A stretch of 64,000 bases of DNA from Ensifer adhaerens (GCF_000697965.2 NZ_CP015880.1:3172001-3236000); one strand, 5' to 3'. Counted from the first letter of the stretch, positions 34,412 to 43,443 are shown. The notes: generated from the letters alone by a model not told the origin. Translations and numbers: made by a program.

Positions 34412-34825
34412 CGTTCGGAATTCCCCGAATGAGGCGCAGTCGGAATGTGCGGGTACATAAGTGCTCTCGGATGTTCAAAACTCATGATCCCGGGCCTGGC
34501 CGGGATGGAACGCGCGTCTGGTCAGGCCGACATTCGACAACGCATTCGGAACAGGGAGCACTTCTCTAACATCAAGCAACCAGTCAGTTCAACTTTGCTG
34601 CCGCATGGCCCGCATGCGACATAATCTACGGGTCTTATGGAGAATTGCCACGCCCTTTCACAGGCATGATTTTTCCGAATTTGCCAAGCAACGGCAAAAC
34701 CATGCTCTTTTGCTTCGCAACGCGCCGTCATCCCGCAAATCGCCATCTTGGAAATCCTTGCTCGGGCGGACTGTGTCCGACCGCATTTCATGCTAACGGG
34801 CAGGAACAGGATTATGAGGTGAGAA
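34412..34825. other. Intergenic region between metN and an epimerase gene
   Basis: This 414-base gap holds the divergent promoters of metN and the NAD-dependent epimerase. I see no gene. A small dyad ATCCCGG (34487-34493) / CCGGGAT (34500-34506) sits in the metN leader about 80 bases before its start. I looked for SAM-II elements and found none I could support. Confidence 0.5.
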
Positions 34826-35698
34826 ATGCGCATCGTCTTGACCGGAAGTTCCGGCCGCATCGGCAGAGCGATCTACAACGCGCTCGCCGCCGCCGACCAT
34901 GACGTCATCGGCATCGATCGCGCGCCCTTCGGCACGACGGCCGTCGTCGGCGATCTCGTCGATGGCGAACTGCTGGAGCGCGCGATGGAAGGGACGGACG
35001 CCGTCATCCATACGGCGGCCCTGCACGCGCCACATGTAGACGCCGTCGCCGACCAGGAGTTCGAGCGCGTCAATGTGATGGGCACCCATCTGGTGATTGC
35101 CGCAGCCCAGGCCGCCGGCGTCGGCCGCATCGTCTTTACCAGCACGACGGCACTTTATGGTCACGCGGTCACGGAAGGCGGCTGCGCCTGGATCACCGAG
35201 GAGACGCCGCCGAAGCCGCACACCATCTACCACCACACCAAGCTTGCGGCCGAAGCTCTGCTCGAAAACGCGGCGGATCGTGCTTTGCATGTGCGGGTGC
35301 TGCGCATGTCGCGCTGTTTCCCGGAGGTCGCCGATCGTATCGCAAGCTACCGCCTGCACCGCGGCATCGATGCGCGCGACGTGGCTGCCGCGCATGTGGC
35401 AGCACTCGACAATGGCGGCCCGGCTTTTCAGCGCTACATCATCTCGGGCGAAACGCCGTTCCTTCCAACGGATTGCCGCCGGCTGGCGGAGGATGCCGCA
35501 GGGCTCCTGCGTGAGCGTGCGCCAAAACTGTCGCAGGCCTTTGCCGATCGCGACTGGCCGCTGCCCGCGACCATCGACCGGGTGTATGACCCGAGTGCTG
35601 CGATCGAAAAGCTCGACTGGAAGCCGCGCTACGGTTTCAAGGAAGTGCTGGCCCAGCTCGACCGGCAGAGCCTGGAAGTCCTGCCGGTCCGGCGGTGA
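34826..35698 (+). CDS. NAD-dependent epimerase/dehydratase (extended SDR)
   Basis: 290 residues. Rossmann motif TGSSGRIG near the N-terminus, VIHTAALHAPHVDAV and the catalytic YHHTK (Tyr-X3-Lys) with the upstream FTSTTALYG Ser/Thr. Short for the extended SDR family and lacking a long C-terminal sugar-binding part, so it could act on uronates (uronate dehydrogenase-like) or be a general epimerase. The substrate is not clear. It stands opposite the beta-glucosidase gene with a terminator-like hairpin between them. Confidence 0.82.
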   Translation: MRIVLTGSSGRIGRAIYNALAAADHDVIGIDRAPFGTTAVVGDLVDGELLERAMEGTDAVIHTAALHAPHVDAVADQEFERVNVMGTHLVIAAAQAAGVGRIVFTSTTALYGHAVTEGGCAWITEETPPKPHTIYHHTKLAAEALLENAADRALHVRVLRMSRCFPEVADRIASYRLHRGIDARDVAAAHVAALDNGGPAFQRYIISGETPFLPTDCRRLAEDAAGLLRERAPKLSQAFADRDWPLPATIDRVYDPSAAIEKLDWKPRYGFKEVLAQLDRQSLEVLPVRR

Positions 35699-35723
35699 AT
35701 TGACCGAGCCGCACGGAAGCGTT

Positions 35724-35745
35724 GCGGGCGGGTGAGCCCGCCCGC
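35724..35745. terminator. Hairpin between convergent epimerase and beta-glucosidase genes
   Basis: GCGGGCGGG (35724-35732) pairs perfectly with CCCGCCCGC (35737-35745) across a four-base loop, in the 54-base gap between two convergent stops. The following T-content is low (TTGAGCG), so it may act as a weak terminator or mRNA end stabiliser for both genes. Confidence 0.6.
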
Positions 35746-35752
35746 TTGAGCG

Positions 35753-37120
35753 TCAGATGTGGTTGCCCTTCGGGAACTGTTCGGCCAGAGCCTGGTACCA
35801 CTCACCGCTCTTCTTGATGGTGCGGACCTGGGTGTCGTAGTCGACATGGACGATGCCGAAACGCATCTTGTAACCTTCGGCCCATTCGAAATTGTCCATC
35901 AGGCTCCAGGCGAAATAGCCGCGCATCGGATAACCCTCGGCGATCAGATCCGCCGTCACCGACAAGTGGTCGGCGATATAGTCGAGCCGCGGCTGGTCGT
36001 CGACAATGCCGTTCTCGACGCCCATGTTGTAGCAGGCGCCGTTCTCGGTGATGTAGCAGTCGGGCAGCTGGTAGGTCGCGTTCAGCGTCTTGACCAGGCT
36101 GCCTAGCGCCGGAGCGTAAACCTCCCAACCGATATCCGTCTTTGTCTGGCTCACCGGCTTGGCATTGATGGTTGCCGGATATTCTGCGCCCTTGGCCGGA
36201 TCGGCACTGACCCGCATCGGCGTGTAGTAGTTGAGCCCCCACCAGTCGAGCGGCCGGGAGATCGTCTCCATGTCGCCGTCTTCGATCGCGGGCATGCGAT
36301 GGCCGAGCGCACTCATGAAGCTTTCGGGGTACTCCCCCTTGAAGATCGGGCCGAAGAAGACGCCATTGTGGAAGTCGAAGGCGCGATCGGCGGCTTTCCT
36401 GTCGGCCGCGCTGTCGCTGCCCGGGTAGACCGAATGCGCATTGATGACGATGCCCGTAGGCAAGTTCGGCCGCTCGGAGCGGATGGCGTCGACGCCGAGC
36501 CCGTGCGCCAGATTGGTAAAGTGCAGCGCATGCAGGGCTGCGTCCATGTTGCGCTCGCCCGGCGCATGGATGCCATAGAGGTGGCTGAGCCACACCGAGC
36601 ACCAGGGCTCGTTGAAGGTCGCGACCGCATCGAGCCGGTCGCCGAGGCGAGCGATCACGGTCTTGGCGTAGCGCTGGAAGGCATAGGCCGTCGTGCGCGC
36701 CGTCCAGCCGCCATCGCCCATCAGCGCCAGCGGCAGGTCCCAATGGTAAAGCGTGGCGAAGGCCTTTATGTTACGCGCCTTCAGGCCGTCGACGAGGCGG
36801 TCGTAGAAATCGAGACCCTTTTCGTTGATCGGGCCGGTGCCTTCAGGAATGATCCGCGGCCAGGCAACGGAAAACCGATAGGCATCGACGCCGAGGCTTT
36901 TGATCAGGTCCAGATCCTCGTCGAGCCTATTGTAGTGATCGCAGGCGACATCGCCGTTGTGACGCCCGAAGACACGGCCCGGCATGTTCGAAAAGGCATC
37001 CCAGATCGACGGCTTGCGCCCGTCAGCTTTGGTCGCGCCTTCGATCTGGAAGGAGGCGGTCGCCACCCCGAATACGAAATCGCCCGGGAAGCGCTCTGCC
37101 AGGATCTTGGGATCGGTCAT
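35753..37120 (-). CDS. Family 1 glycoside hydrolase (beta-glucosidase)
   Basis: 455 residues. GH1 retaining glycosidase with acid/base Glu171 in TFNEPW and nucleophile Glu359 in ITENGA; the N-terminal FVFGVATASFQIEGA signature is also present. No signal peptide, so it cleaves imported or phosphate-free beta-glucosides in the cytoplasm. It is the last gene after a TIM-barrel epimerase and a Gfo/Idh dehydrogenase on the same strand, but a strong terminator precedes it, so it may have its own promoter. Confidence 0.92.
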   Translation of the reverse strand: MTDPKILAERFPGDFVFGVATASFQIEGATKADGRKPSIWDAFSNMPGRVFGRHNGDVACDHYNRLDEDLDLIKSLGVDAYRFSVAWPRIIPEGTGPINEKGLDFYDRLVDGLKARNIKAFATLYHWDLPLALMGDGGWTARTTAYAFQRYAKTVIARLGDRLDAVATFNEPWCSVWLSHLYGIHAPGERNMDAALHALHFTNLAHGLGVDAIRSERPNLPTGIVINAHSVYPGSDSAADRKAADRAFDFHNGVFFGPIFKGEYPESFMSALGHRMPAIEDGDMETISRPLDWWGLNYYTPMRVSADPAKGAEYPATINAKPVSQTKTDIGWEVYAPALGSLVKTLNATYQLPDCYITENGACYNMGVENGIVDDQPRLDYIADHLSVTADLIAEGYPMRGYFAWSLMDNFEWAEGYKMRFGIVHVDYDTQVRTIKKSGEWYQALAEQFPKGNHI

Positions 37121-37218
37121 CTCTTTGTCTCGTCTCGTTCCGGCCCCGCTGCCAGCGGGACCTTGGTTTTCGGTTTGTAGCGGGCCGACCTAAATCCATG
37201 CCGGCAAATGTCAACTCG

Positions 37219-37248
37219 CGAAAAAGGGCGGGAAAGCCCCGCCCTTCC
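37219..37248 (-). terminator. Terminator after the Gfo/Idh gene
   Basis: AAGGGCGGG (37224-37232) pairs with CCCGCCCTT (37238-37246) around a short loop. On the minus strand CCCTTTTTCG follows. It separates the dehydrogenase gene from the beta-glucosidase gene. Confidence 0.8.
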
Positions 37249-37266
37249 GCCGGTATTGGCCTGCGG

Positions 37267-38448
37267 TTATACCTTTACCCACGCCCCATTTCGTTTGGAT
37301 GACTGTACGCAGGCGTCGACGAAGACCATGCCCTTCATGCCATCGTCGATGGTCGGGTAAGTGACGGCCGGATCGATCTTCTCGCCCTTGCGCTTGGCAA
37401 AGATGGCGCGCGCCGCCTCCGTGTAGATGTTGGCGAAGCCTTCCAGGTAACCTTCCGGATGGCCCGACGGAATACGGCTGACGCGGTTTGCGGCCGCACC
37501 CGCCCCGGCGCCGGCGCGAGTGAGCAGGCGCTTCGGCTCACCGAACGGCGTGTACCAGAGATAGTTCGGGTCCTTCTGCGTCCATTCAAGCCCGCCCTTG
37601 GTGCCGTAGACGCGCACCATAAGGCCGTTCTCGTGGCCGGGCGCCACCTGGCTGCACCAGAGCAGCCCCTTGGCGCGCTCGCCGTCCTTCGCCTTGAAGC
37701 GCATCATCACATGGGCATTGTCGTCGAGCTGGCGGCCGTCAACGAAGCTGTCGAGATCGGCAGCGAGTTCTTCGAGTTCGAGGCCGGAGACGAAGGCGCC
37801 GAGATTATAGGCGTGCGTGCCGATATCACCCGTCGAGCCGCCGGCACCCGAGCGCGCCGGATCGGTGCGCCAGGCCGCCTGCTTCTGGCCCGACTGCTCG
37901 ATGTTTTCGGTGAGCCAGTCTTGCGGGTACTCCATCTGCACCAGCCGCACCGCACCGATCTCGCCATTGGCGACCATCTCGCGCGCCTGCCGTACCATCG
38001 GATAGCCGGTGTAATTGTGCGTCAGCACGAACAGCGCATCGCTCTCGTCCGCCGCTTTCTTCAGCTTCTTCGCGTCGCCAAGCGTCGAAGTCAGCGGCTT
38101 GTCGCAGATCACGTGGATGCCGCGCTTCAGGAATTCCTTGGCCGCAGCGTAGTGCACATGGTTTGGCGTGACGATCGCCACCGCCTCGATGCCATCCTTC
38201 AGCTTCGCTTCGCGGATCGCCATCTGCTTGAAGTCGGAATAGACACGCGACGGATCGAGCCCGAGCTCTCGGCCTGAGCTTTCCGCCTTTTCCGGCGTCG
38301 ACGACAGCGCGCCGGCCACCAGCTCATAGTGATCGTCGATACGGGCTGCGATGCGATGCACCGCGCCGATGAATGCGCCGGAGCCGCCGCCCACCATGCC
38401 GAGCCGGATGCGACGCTCGCGCTTCTCGCTCGTTCCTTCGATTGCCAT
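37267..38448 (-). CDS. Gfo/Idh/MocA-family sugar dehydrogenase
   Basis: 393 residues from the ATG at 38448, with GGGGAGAAG upstream. Rossmann motif LGMVGGGSGAFIGAVHR, then VAIVTPNHVHYAAAKEFL, CDKPLT with the catalytic Lys of the EKP-type motif, and DIGTHAYNLGAFV. Such enzymes oxidise or epimerise sugars with NAD(P), often making 3-keto intermediates. The neighbour on the same strand is a TIM-barrel sugar epimerase; the pair is common in rhizobial glycoside and inositol breakdown. Exact sugar unknown. It is separated from the upstream gene by a RIME-like repeat. Confidence 0.88.
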   Translation of the reverse strand: MAIEGTSEKRERRIRLGMVGGGSGAFIGAVHRIAARIDDHYELVAGALSSTPEKAESSGRELGLDPSRVYSDFKQMAIREAKLKDGIEAVAIVTPNHVHYAAAKEFLKRGIHVICDKPLTSTLGDAKKLKKAADESDALFVLTHNYTGYPMVRQAREMVANGEIGAVRLVQMEYPQDWLTENIEQSGQKQAAWRTDPARSGAGGSTGDIGTHAYNLGAFVSGLELEELAADLDSFVDGRQLDDNAHVMMRFKAKDGERAKGLLWCSQVAPGHENGLMVRVYGTKGGLEWTQKDPNYLWYTPFGEPKRLLTRAGAGAGAAANRVSRIPSGHPEGYLEGFANIYTEAARAIFAKRKGEKIDPAVTYPTIDDGMKGMVFVDACVQSSKRNGAWVKV

Positions 38449-38502
38449 GATCTTCTCCCCTGTTCGTTCCGTGTTGTTTGTTCGTTTCCTGGCGCAAGGG
38501 AT

Positions 38503-38650
38503 GCCCCTCATTCGCCCGCCGGCACCTTCTCCCCGCACGCGGGGAGAAGGGCTCATGCCGCACCCGCTTGCGAAACCGCAGCAACAGCAGCCACGATAAC
38601 CCGTGGTCAGCGGCAATCCACGTCCCCTCTCCCCGCCTGCGGGAAGAGGG
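38503..38650. repeat. RIME-like rhizobial intergenic palindromic repeat, copy 2
   Basis: It contains TGCCCCTCATTCGCCCGCC, then GGCACCTTCTCCCCGC followed by a GCGGGGAGAAGG return arm, and ends with CGTCCCCTCTCCCCGCCTGC and GGGAAGAGGG. The first ~45 bases closely match copy 1 at 31121. It occupies most of the gap between the TIM-barrel and Gfo/Idh genes and may process or shield their shared mRNA. Confidence 0.72.
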
Positions 38651-38655
38651 CCAGT

Positions 38656-38673
38656 CCTCGGGTTAACCCGAGG
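38656..38673. repeat. Perfect 18-bp palindrome next to RIME-like element
   Basis: CCTCGGGTTAACCCGAGG is exactly self-complementary and stands six bases from the RIME-like element and 36 bases downstream of the TIM-barrel gene stop (minus strand). It could be a trailing part of the repeat or a separate protein-binding site. Confidence 0.5.
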
Positions 38674-38708
38674 AGACCGGGCAGTCGCACCCTCAGGTCC
38701 TACCTGCC

Positions 38709-39761
38709 TCAGATCCCCAGCATGCGCCGGTTGGCCGCCTCGTCCGTGCCAGCCCCGGCAAAGTCGTCGAACGCCTTCTCGGTCACGCGGATGATGTGAT
38801 GCTTGACGAAATCGGCACCCTCGCGTGCCCCATCCTCTGGATGTTTCAGCGCGCATTCCCACTCGACCACCGCCCAGCCGGCGAAATCGTTGGCGGCCAT
38901 CTTCGAGAACACCGCACCGAAATCCACCTGGCCGTCGCCGGGCGAGCGGAAGCGGCCGGCGCGGTTGACCCAACCCTGGTAGCCGCCGTAGACGCCCTGG
39001 CGCCCGGTCGGGTTGAACTCCGCGTCCTTGACGTGGAACATGCGGATGCGGTCCTTGTAGATGTCGATATTGTCGAGATAGTCGAGGCACTGCAGCACGT
39101 AGTGCGAAGGGTCGTAGAGCATGCAGGCGCGGGCATGGTTGCCGGTGCGCTCCAGGAACATCTCGTAGGTGATGCCGTCGTGCAGATCCTCGCCCGGATG
39201 GATCTCGTAGCAGACGTCGACGCCACAATCCTCGGCATGGTCGAGGATCGGCTTCCAGCGCTTCGCCAGTTCATCGAAGGCGGTCTCGACGAGACCGGCC
39301 GGCCGCTGCGGCCAGGGATAGACGAAAGGCCAGGCGAGCGCGCCGGAGAAGCTTGCCATGGCGTTGAGGCCGAGGTTCTTCGAGGCCGTCAGCGCCAGCT
39401 TCACCTGTTCCACCGCCCAGGCCTGGCGTGCTTTGGGATTGCCGCGCACCTCGGGTGCTGCAAACCCCTCGAAGGCTTCATCATAGGCCGGATGCACGGC
39501 GACGAGCTGACCCTGCAGATGGGTCGAAAGCTCGGTTACCTCGACGCCATTGTCGCGCGCCGTGCCGGCGAACTCGTCGCAATAGGCTTTCGAGGTCGCC
39601 GCCTTTTTCAGATCGATCAGCCGCGCGTCCCAGCTCGGCACCTGCACGCCCTTGTAGCCGCAATCGGCCGCCCATTTGGTGATCGCATCCCAGGAATTGA
39701 ACGGCGCGGCATCGCCGGCGAATTGCGCAAGAAAGAGCCCTGGCCCCTTGATGGTCTTCAT
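38709..39761 (-). CDS. Sugar phosphate isomerase/epimerase (AP endonuclease 2-type TIM barrel)
   Basis: 350 residues. It begins MKTIKGPGLFLAQFAGDAAP and carries metal-ligand segments of the xylose isomerase-like TIM barrel: VCYEIHPGEDLHDG, LYDPSHYVLQ, MFHVKDAEF and WAVVEWECALKHPEDGA. Members epimerise or isomerise free or keto sugars. It is the first gene of the leftward sugar block (with Gfo/Idh), and a LacI-type operator stands upstream, suggesting sugar-induced expression. Confidence 0.86.
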   Translation of the reverse strand: MKTIKGPGLFLAQFAGDAAPFNSWDAITKWAADCGYKGVQVPSWDARLIDLKKAATSKAYCDEFAGTARDNGVEVTELSTHLQGQLVAVHPAYDEAFEGFAAPEVRGNPKARQAWAVEQVKLALTASKNLGLNAMASFSGALAWPFVYPWPQRPAGLVETAFDELAKRWKPILDHAEDCGVDVCYEIHPGEDLHDGITYEMFLERTGNHARACMLYDPSHYVLQCLDYLDNIDIYKDRIRMFHVKDAEFNPTGRQGVYGGYQGWVNRAGRFRSPGDGQVDFGAVFSKMAANDFAGWAVVEWECALKHPEDGAREGADFVKHHIIRVTEKAFDDFAGAGTDEAANRRMLGI

Positions 39762-39943
39762 GCTGATTTTCCTCCCGATGGAACGGCCGAAATTGGTGTT
39801 GGCCTTGTCCTGACAGCCGGCATGAAAGGCGATTGCACGCCTTTGTTTTCTCCCAGAACTGCCGGATCTGAAACGTTGCAGGCGCCGAAGCTAGCAGATT
39901 TTCAGCGAGGGGCAACAGCGCACGACCGGATTCCGAAAAGTTT

Positions 39944-39957
39944 TGTAATCGATTTCA
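39944..39957. promoter_or_regulatory. LacI-family operator candidate upstream of the sugar block
   Basis: TGTAATCGATTTCA fits the LacI-family operator pattern TGNAANCGNTTNCA with a central CG and only one mispaired position. It lies about 185 bases upstream of the TIM-barrel gene start, in the 326-base gap 39762-40087 that otherwise holds only the xylA terminator. The gap shows no gene. Confidence 0.5.
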
Positions 39958-40041
39958 TTGCACACGGCATTAGACCAGCCACGGCACGCCCTCGCTGCAG
40001 AAATCCGCGACATCAACGATCGCCTCCCGTGCGCGTCGACG

Positions 40042-40071
40042 AAGAGAAAGGGCGCTTTCGAGGCGCCCTTT
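40042..40071 (-). terminator. Terminator of xylA
   Basis: AAAGGGCGC (40047-40055) pairs with GCGCCCTTT (40063-40071). On the minus strand CCCTTTCTCTTCG follows, 17 bases past the xylA stop. Confidence 0.7.
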
Positions 40072-40087
40072 CGATATCCATCTCCGC

Positions 40088-41398
40088 TCAGACGTAGCGG
40101 TTGACGACGTTTTCGAGCAGCTCCTGCTTGCCGGACTTCGGCTGCGGGTTGAGGTCCGACTTCAGCACCCAGGCCTCGATCTCTTCCAGCGAGAAGCCGC
40201 CGTCGAGCATCTTCTTGGCTTCCGGCACCTGCCAGCCGGCATAGCGGCCTTCGAGCGGTGCGGAGAGCGCCTTGTCCTCGATCATTTTTGCCGCTGCCTT
40301 CAGGCCACGCGCGCAGCAATCCATGCCGCCGATATGGCCGATCAGCAGGTCCTCCGGATCGATCGACTGGCGACGCAGCTTGGCGTCGAAGTTCGTGCCG
40401 CCGGTCGCAAAGCCGCCGCCGGCAAGAACCTGGTAATAGGCGAGCGCCATTTCCGGCACGTTGTTCGGGAACTGGTCGGTATCCCAGCCGGACTGGTAGT
40501 CGTTGCGGTTCATGTCGATCGAGCCGAAGATGCCGAGCGCGTTGGCAAGCGCCAGCTCGTGCTCGAAGGAGTGGCCGGCGAGGATCGCATGGCCCTGCTC
40601 GATGTTGACCTTCACCTCGTTTTCCAGGCCGTAGTTCTTGAGGAAGCCGTAGACCGTCGCGACGTCGTAGTCGTACTGGTGCTTGGTCGGTTCCTGCGGC
40701 TTCGGCTCGATCAGGATCGCGCCCTTGAAGCCGATCTTGTGCTTGTACTCGACGACGAGGTTGACGAAACGGCCGAGCTGGTCGAGCTCGCGCTTCATGT
40801 CGGTATTGAGCAGCGTCTCGTAGCCTTCACGACCGCCCCAGAGTACGTAGTTCTGGCCGCCGAGGCGCTTGGTGGCGTCAAGGCAGGTTTTCACCGTCGC
40901 GGCTGCGAACGCGAAGACGTCCGGATCCGGATTGGTCGCCGCACCCGACATGTAGCGCCGGTTGGAGAAGAGGTTCGCCGTGCCCCACAGCAGGTTGACA
41001 CCGGTCTCGGCCTGCTTCTTTTCGAAGTAGTCGACAATCTCGTTGAGGTTCTTCGTGTTCTCGACGAAGCTTTTGCCTTCCGGGCGCACGTCGGCATCGT
41101 GGAAGCAATAGAACGGGACGCCGAGCAGGTCGAAGAATTCGAAGGCGACGTCGGCCTTCAGCTTGGCCGCAGCCATGTCGTCCTTGAACCAGGGACGTTC
41201 GAAGGTCTGTCCGCCGAAGGGGTCGCCGCCCGGCCAGACGAAGGTGTGCCAGTAGGCAACCGCGAAGCGCAGGTGATCTTCCATGCGCTTGCCGAGCACG
41301 ACCTCGTCCTTGTTGTAATGGCGGAAGGCGAGCGGGTTGGCGCTATCCGGTCCTTCATATTTGATCTTGGCGATATCGCCGAAAAAGCCAGTGCTCAC
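40088..41398 (-). CDS. xylA: Xylose isomerase
   Basis: 436 residues from a GTG start at 41398. GAGGAG lies about eight bases before it, and the result has the usual rhizobial XylA length; the ATG-started open frame adds about 54 unsupported residues. Signatures: [10 protein letters not shown] with catalytic His100, [33 protein letters not shown] metal ligands, and [20 protein letters not shown]. It converts xylose to xylulose (also glucose to fructose). Paired with xylB nearby, but an opposite-strand NTF2-like gene separates them, so each probably has its own promoter. Confidence 0.94.
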   Translation of the reverse strand: MSTGFFGDIAKIKYEGPDSANPLAFRHYNKDEVVLGKRMEDHLRFAVAYWHTFVWPGGDPFGGQTFERPWFKDDMAAAKLKADVAFEFFDLLGVPFYCFHDADVRPEGKSFVENTKNLNEIVDYFEKKQAETGVNLLWGTANLFSNRRYMSGAATNPDPDVFAFAAATVKTCLDATKRLGGQNYVLWGGREGYETLLNTDMKRELDQLGRFVNLVVEYKHKIGFKGAILIEPKPQEPTKHQYDYDVATVYGFLKNYGLENEVKVNIEQGHAILAGHSFEHELALANALGIFGSIDMNRNDYQSGWDTDQFPNNVPEMALAYYQVLAGGGFATGGTNFDAKLRRQSIDPEDLLIGHIGGMDCCARGLKAAAKMIEDKALSAPLEGRYAGWQVPEAKKMLDGGFSLEEIEAWVLKSDLNPQPKSGKQELLENVVNRYV

Positions 41399-41540
41399 GG
41401 GTCTTGCTCCTCTTTCAAGAGTGGTGTCGGCCGGCGTCGCCCATGCGATAGGCGCGGCCATTACGTGGAAGGTAATTGGTTTCATTCCCTCGTCCGGCGA
41501 TACCGGAAGCATCGAAACGCCAAACGAAAGGAACACTTCG

Positions 41541-41903
41541 ATGCACGACTTCAACGCCATCGCCAGAGCCTACATCGCCGCCTGGAACACGACCGACGCC
41601 GCAAGCCGCGCCGGCCAGATCGAGAAGGCCTTCACCGCCGACGTCGCCTATCGCGACCCGATCATGCAGGGCGACGGCCATGCCGGCATGGATGCGCTCA
41701 TTGCCGGCGTGCACGGACAGTTCCCCGGCTTCCGCTTCACGCTGAAGGGTGCCGCCGACGGTTACGCCGACACGATCCGCTTTTCCTGGGCACTCGGTCC
41801 GGACGGCGTTCCCTCTGTCATCGAAGGCACCGATGTCTGCCAGATCGAAAATGGTCGGCTGAAGACGGTCACCGGTTTCCTCGACAAGGTTCCGGTCCGC
41901 TGA
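41541..41903 (+). CDS. NTF2-like (SnoaL-type) small protein inside the xylose locus
   Basis: 120 residues from the ATG at 41541, with AAAGGAA upstream. [41 protein letters not shown] and the closing [14 protein letters not shown] are typical of the NTF2-like/SnoaL fold, which includes isomerases, hydratases and binding proteins. Encoded on the opposite strand between xylA and xylB. No catalytic function can be assigned. Its promoter is shared divergently with xylA in 41399-41540. Confidence 0.82.
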   Translation: MHDFNAIARAYIAAWNTTDAASRAGQIEKAFTADVAYRDPIMQGDGHAGMDALIAGVHGQFPGFRFTLKGAADGYADTIRFSWALGPDGVPSVIEGTDVCQIENGRLKTVTGFLDKVPVR

Positions 41904-41928
41904 GCACGAGGCGGCGGATCGAGACAGG

Positions 41929-41954
41929 GGGCGCCGCATCACGACACGGCGCCC
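41929..41954. terminator. Hairpin at the convergent NTF2 / xylB ends
   Basis: GGGCGCCG (41929-41936) pairs with CGGCGCCC (41947-41954), spanning the xylB stop. There is no T-run on either side, so termination would be weak; it may be an mRNA 3' end structure. Confidence 0.4.
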
Positions 41955-43393
41955 TTGATCGCCGGATAGAGCCGGCGGTAGCGCTGGTAGCTCGCCTCAT
42001 AGGCCGAAACCAGCGACGCCTCCGGCGCAATGGTCTCGGCCGTCTGTGGGGCGTAGCAGGTGACAACGGGATGGGCACCGGTCGCGGCGATCAGGCCGAG
42101 GCGGGCCGCCCCGAAGGCAGCGCCGAAATCGCCGTCGGCGGGCAGGTCGACCGGCAGGTTGAGCGCCGTAGCGATCGATTTGAGCCAGTAGCGCGAGCGC
42201 GAACCCCCACCGATCGCCGTCACCCGAGAAAGCGTCGTGCCGGCGGCGCGCAAGGCTTCCAGGCTGTCGCGAATGGCGAAGGACACGCCCTCCATCACCG
42301 CCTGGGTCAGCACCACCCGGCCGCTCTCATGGCCAAGCCCGACAAAGGCGCCACGGATCGCCGCGTCATTGTGCGGCGTGCGCTCGCCCGACAGATAGGG
42401 AAGGAACGTGACGCCCGAAGGCGCCTTCAGATGATCGCCGAGTTCGGCGCTCAGGTCGGCAGCACTGCGGCCGGCGATGCCGGAGTACCAGTTCAACGCA
42501 TCGGTCGCAGACAGGATCACGCCCATCTGGTGCCAGGTATTCGGCAGCGCGTGGCAGAAGGCATGCACGGCGCTTTCCGGGTTGGGCAAGTAGCTCGCAT
42601 TCGCCGCGAAGAGAACACCCGAGGTACCGAGCGAGACGAAGGCATTGCCCTCGCCGACCGTGCCCATGCCACAGGCAGAAGCCGCATTGTCGCCTGCACC
42701 GCCGGCAACCACGACGTCACCGGAAATGCCCCAGCGCGCGGCCAGTTCCGAACGCAGCTTCCCGGCCGCATCGGTTCCCTCGACCAGACTCGGCATCTGC
42801 TTTTCGTCCATGTCGGTGGCGGCAAGCAGGCTTTCCGACCACTGCCGCTTGCCAGTGTCGAGCCAGGCAGTGCCGGCGCTGTCGGACATTTCCGACATGT
42901 GCTCGCCGGTCAGCCACAGGCGCAGATAATCCTTCGGCAGCAGCACCCAGCGCACCTTGGCGAAGATGTCGGGCTCGTTGGCCCGCACCCAGGCAAGCTT
43001 CGGTGCGGTGAAGCCGGGGAAGACGATGTTGCCGGTGATGGCGCGGAACTGCGGGTCCGCATCGAGCGCTGCCGCCTCTCGGAAGCTGCGGGTGTCGTTC
43101 CAGAGGATGCAGGGCCGAAGCACCCGGTCGTCGGCATCAAGCAGCGTCGCACCGTGCATCTGGCCGGAAAGGCCGATACCGCGCACCGCCGAAAGCTCCG
43201 CCGGGTGTGCCGCCTTCAGCCCGGCAATTGCCTCTTCGGTGGCGCGCACCCAATCGGCCGGGTCCTGTTCCGACCAGCCGGGATGCGGCCGCGAGACGTC
43301 GAGCGCGCCGGAGGCCGAACCGACGATGCGCTGGCCGCCATCGATCAACATTGCCTTGACGCCCGAAGTGCCGAGATCCAGTCCGAGATACAT
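41939..43393 (-). CDS. xylB: Xylulokinase
   Basis: 484 residues from the ATG at 43393, with TGGAGG upstream; an ATG four codons further out lacks a site. FGGY kinase features: YLGLDLGTSGVKAMLID at the start, GLSGQMHGATLLD with the catalytic Asp region following, GGAGDNAASACGMG and the C-terminal IGGGSRSRYWLKSIATAL. It phosphorylates xylulose to xylulose 5-phosphate, feeding the pentose phosphate pathway. It follows the LacI gene by 50 bases on the same strand and is likely co-transcribed with it. Confidence 0.93.
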   Translation of the reverse strand: MYLGLDLGTSGVKAMLIDGGQRIVGSASGALDVSRPHPGWSEQDPADWVRATEEAIAGLKAAHPAELSAVRGIGLSGQMHGATLLDADDRVLRPCILWNDTRSFREAAALDADPQFRAITGNIVFPGFTAPKLAWVRANEPDIFAKVRWVLLPKDYLRLWLTGEHMSEMSDSAGTAWLDTGKRQWSESLLAATDMDEKQMPSLVEGTDAAGKLRSELAARWGISGDVVVAGGAGDNAASACGMGTVGEGNAFVSLGTSGVLFAANASYLPNPESAVHAFCHALPNTWHQMGVILSATDALNWYSGIAGRSAADLSAELGDHLKAPSGVTFLPYLSGERTPHNDAAIRGAFVGLGHESGRVVLTQAVMEGVSFAIRDSLEALRAAGTTLSRVTAIGGGSRSRYWLKSIATALNLPVDLPADGDFGAAFGAARLGLIAATGAHPVVTCYAPQTAETIAPEASLVSAYEASYQRYRRLYPAIKGAVS

Positions 43394-43443
43394 GCTTGCC
43401 TCCATTGAGCAATTCTTCGAAAGAACTGCGTAAATTCAAAGCG

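Noticed and set aside
34412-34570. SAM-II riboswitch before metN
   Set aside because: The conserved pseudoknot sequence could not be recognised on the minus strand.
37267-39228. 653-codon minus-strand open frame running from inside the TIM-barrel gene through the Gfo/Idh gene
   Set aside because: The first 260 codons are a shadow of the TIM-barrel gene and a repeat element in another frame. The true start is the ATG at 38448 with a good ribosome binding site.
40334-43408. 1024-codon plus-strand open frame
   Set aside because: It is antisense to xylA and xylB and lies in a different frame from the NTF2-like gene. Its protein has no recognisable domain and the composition of a GC-rich shadow.
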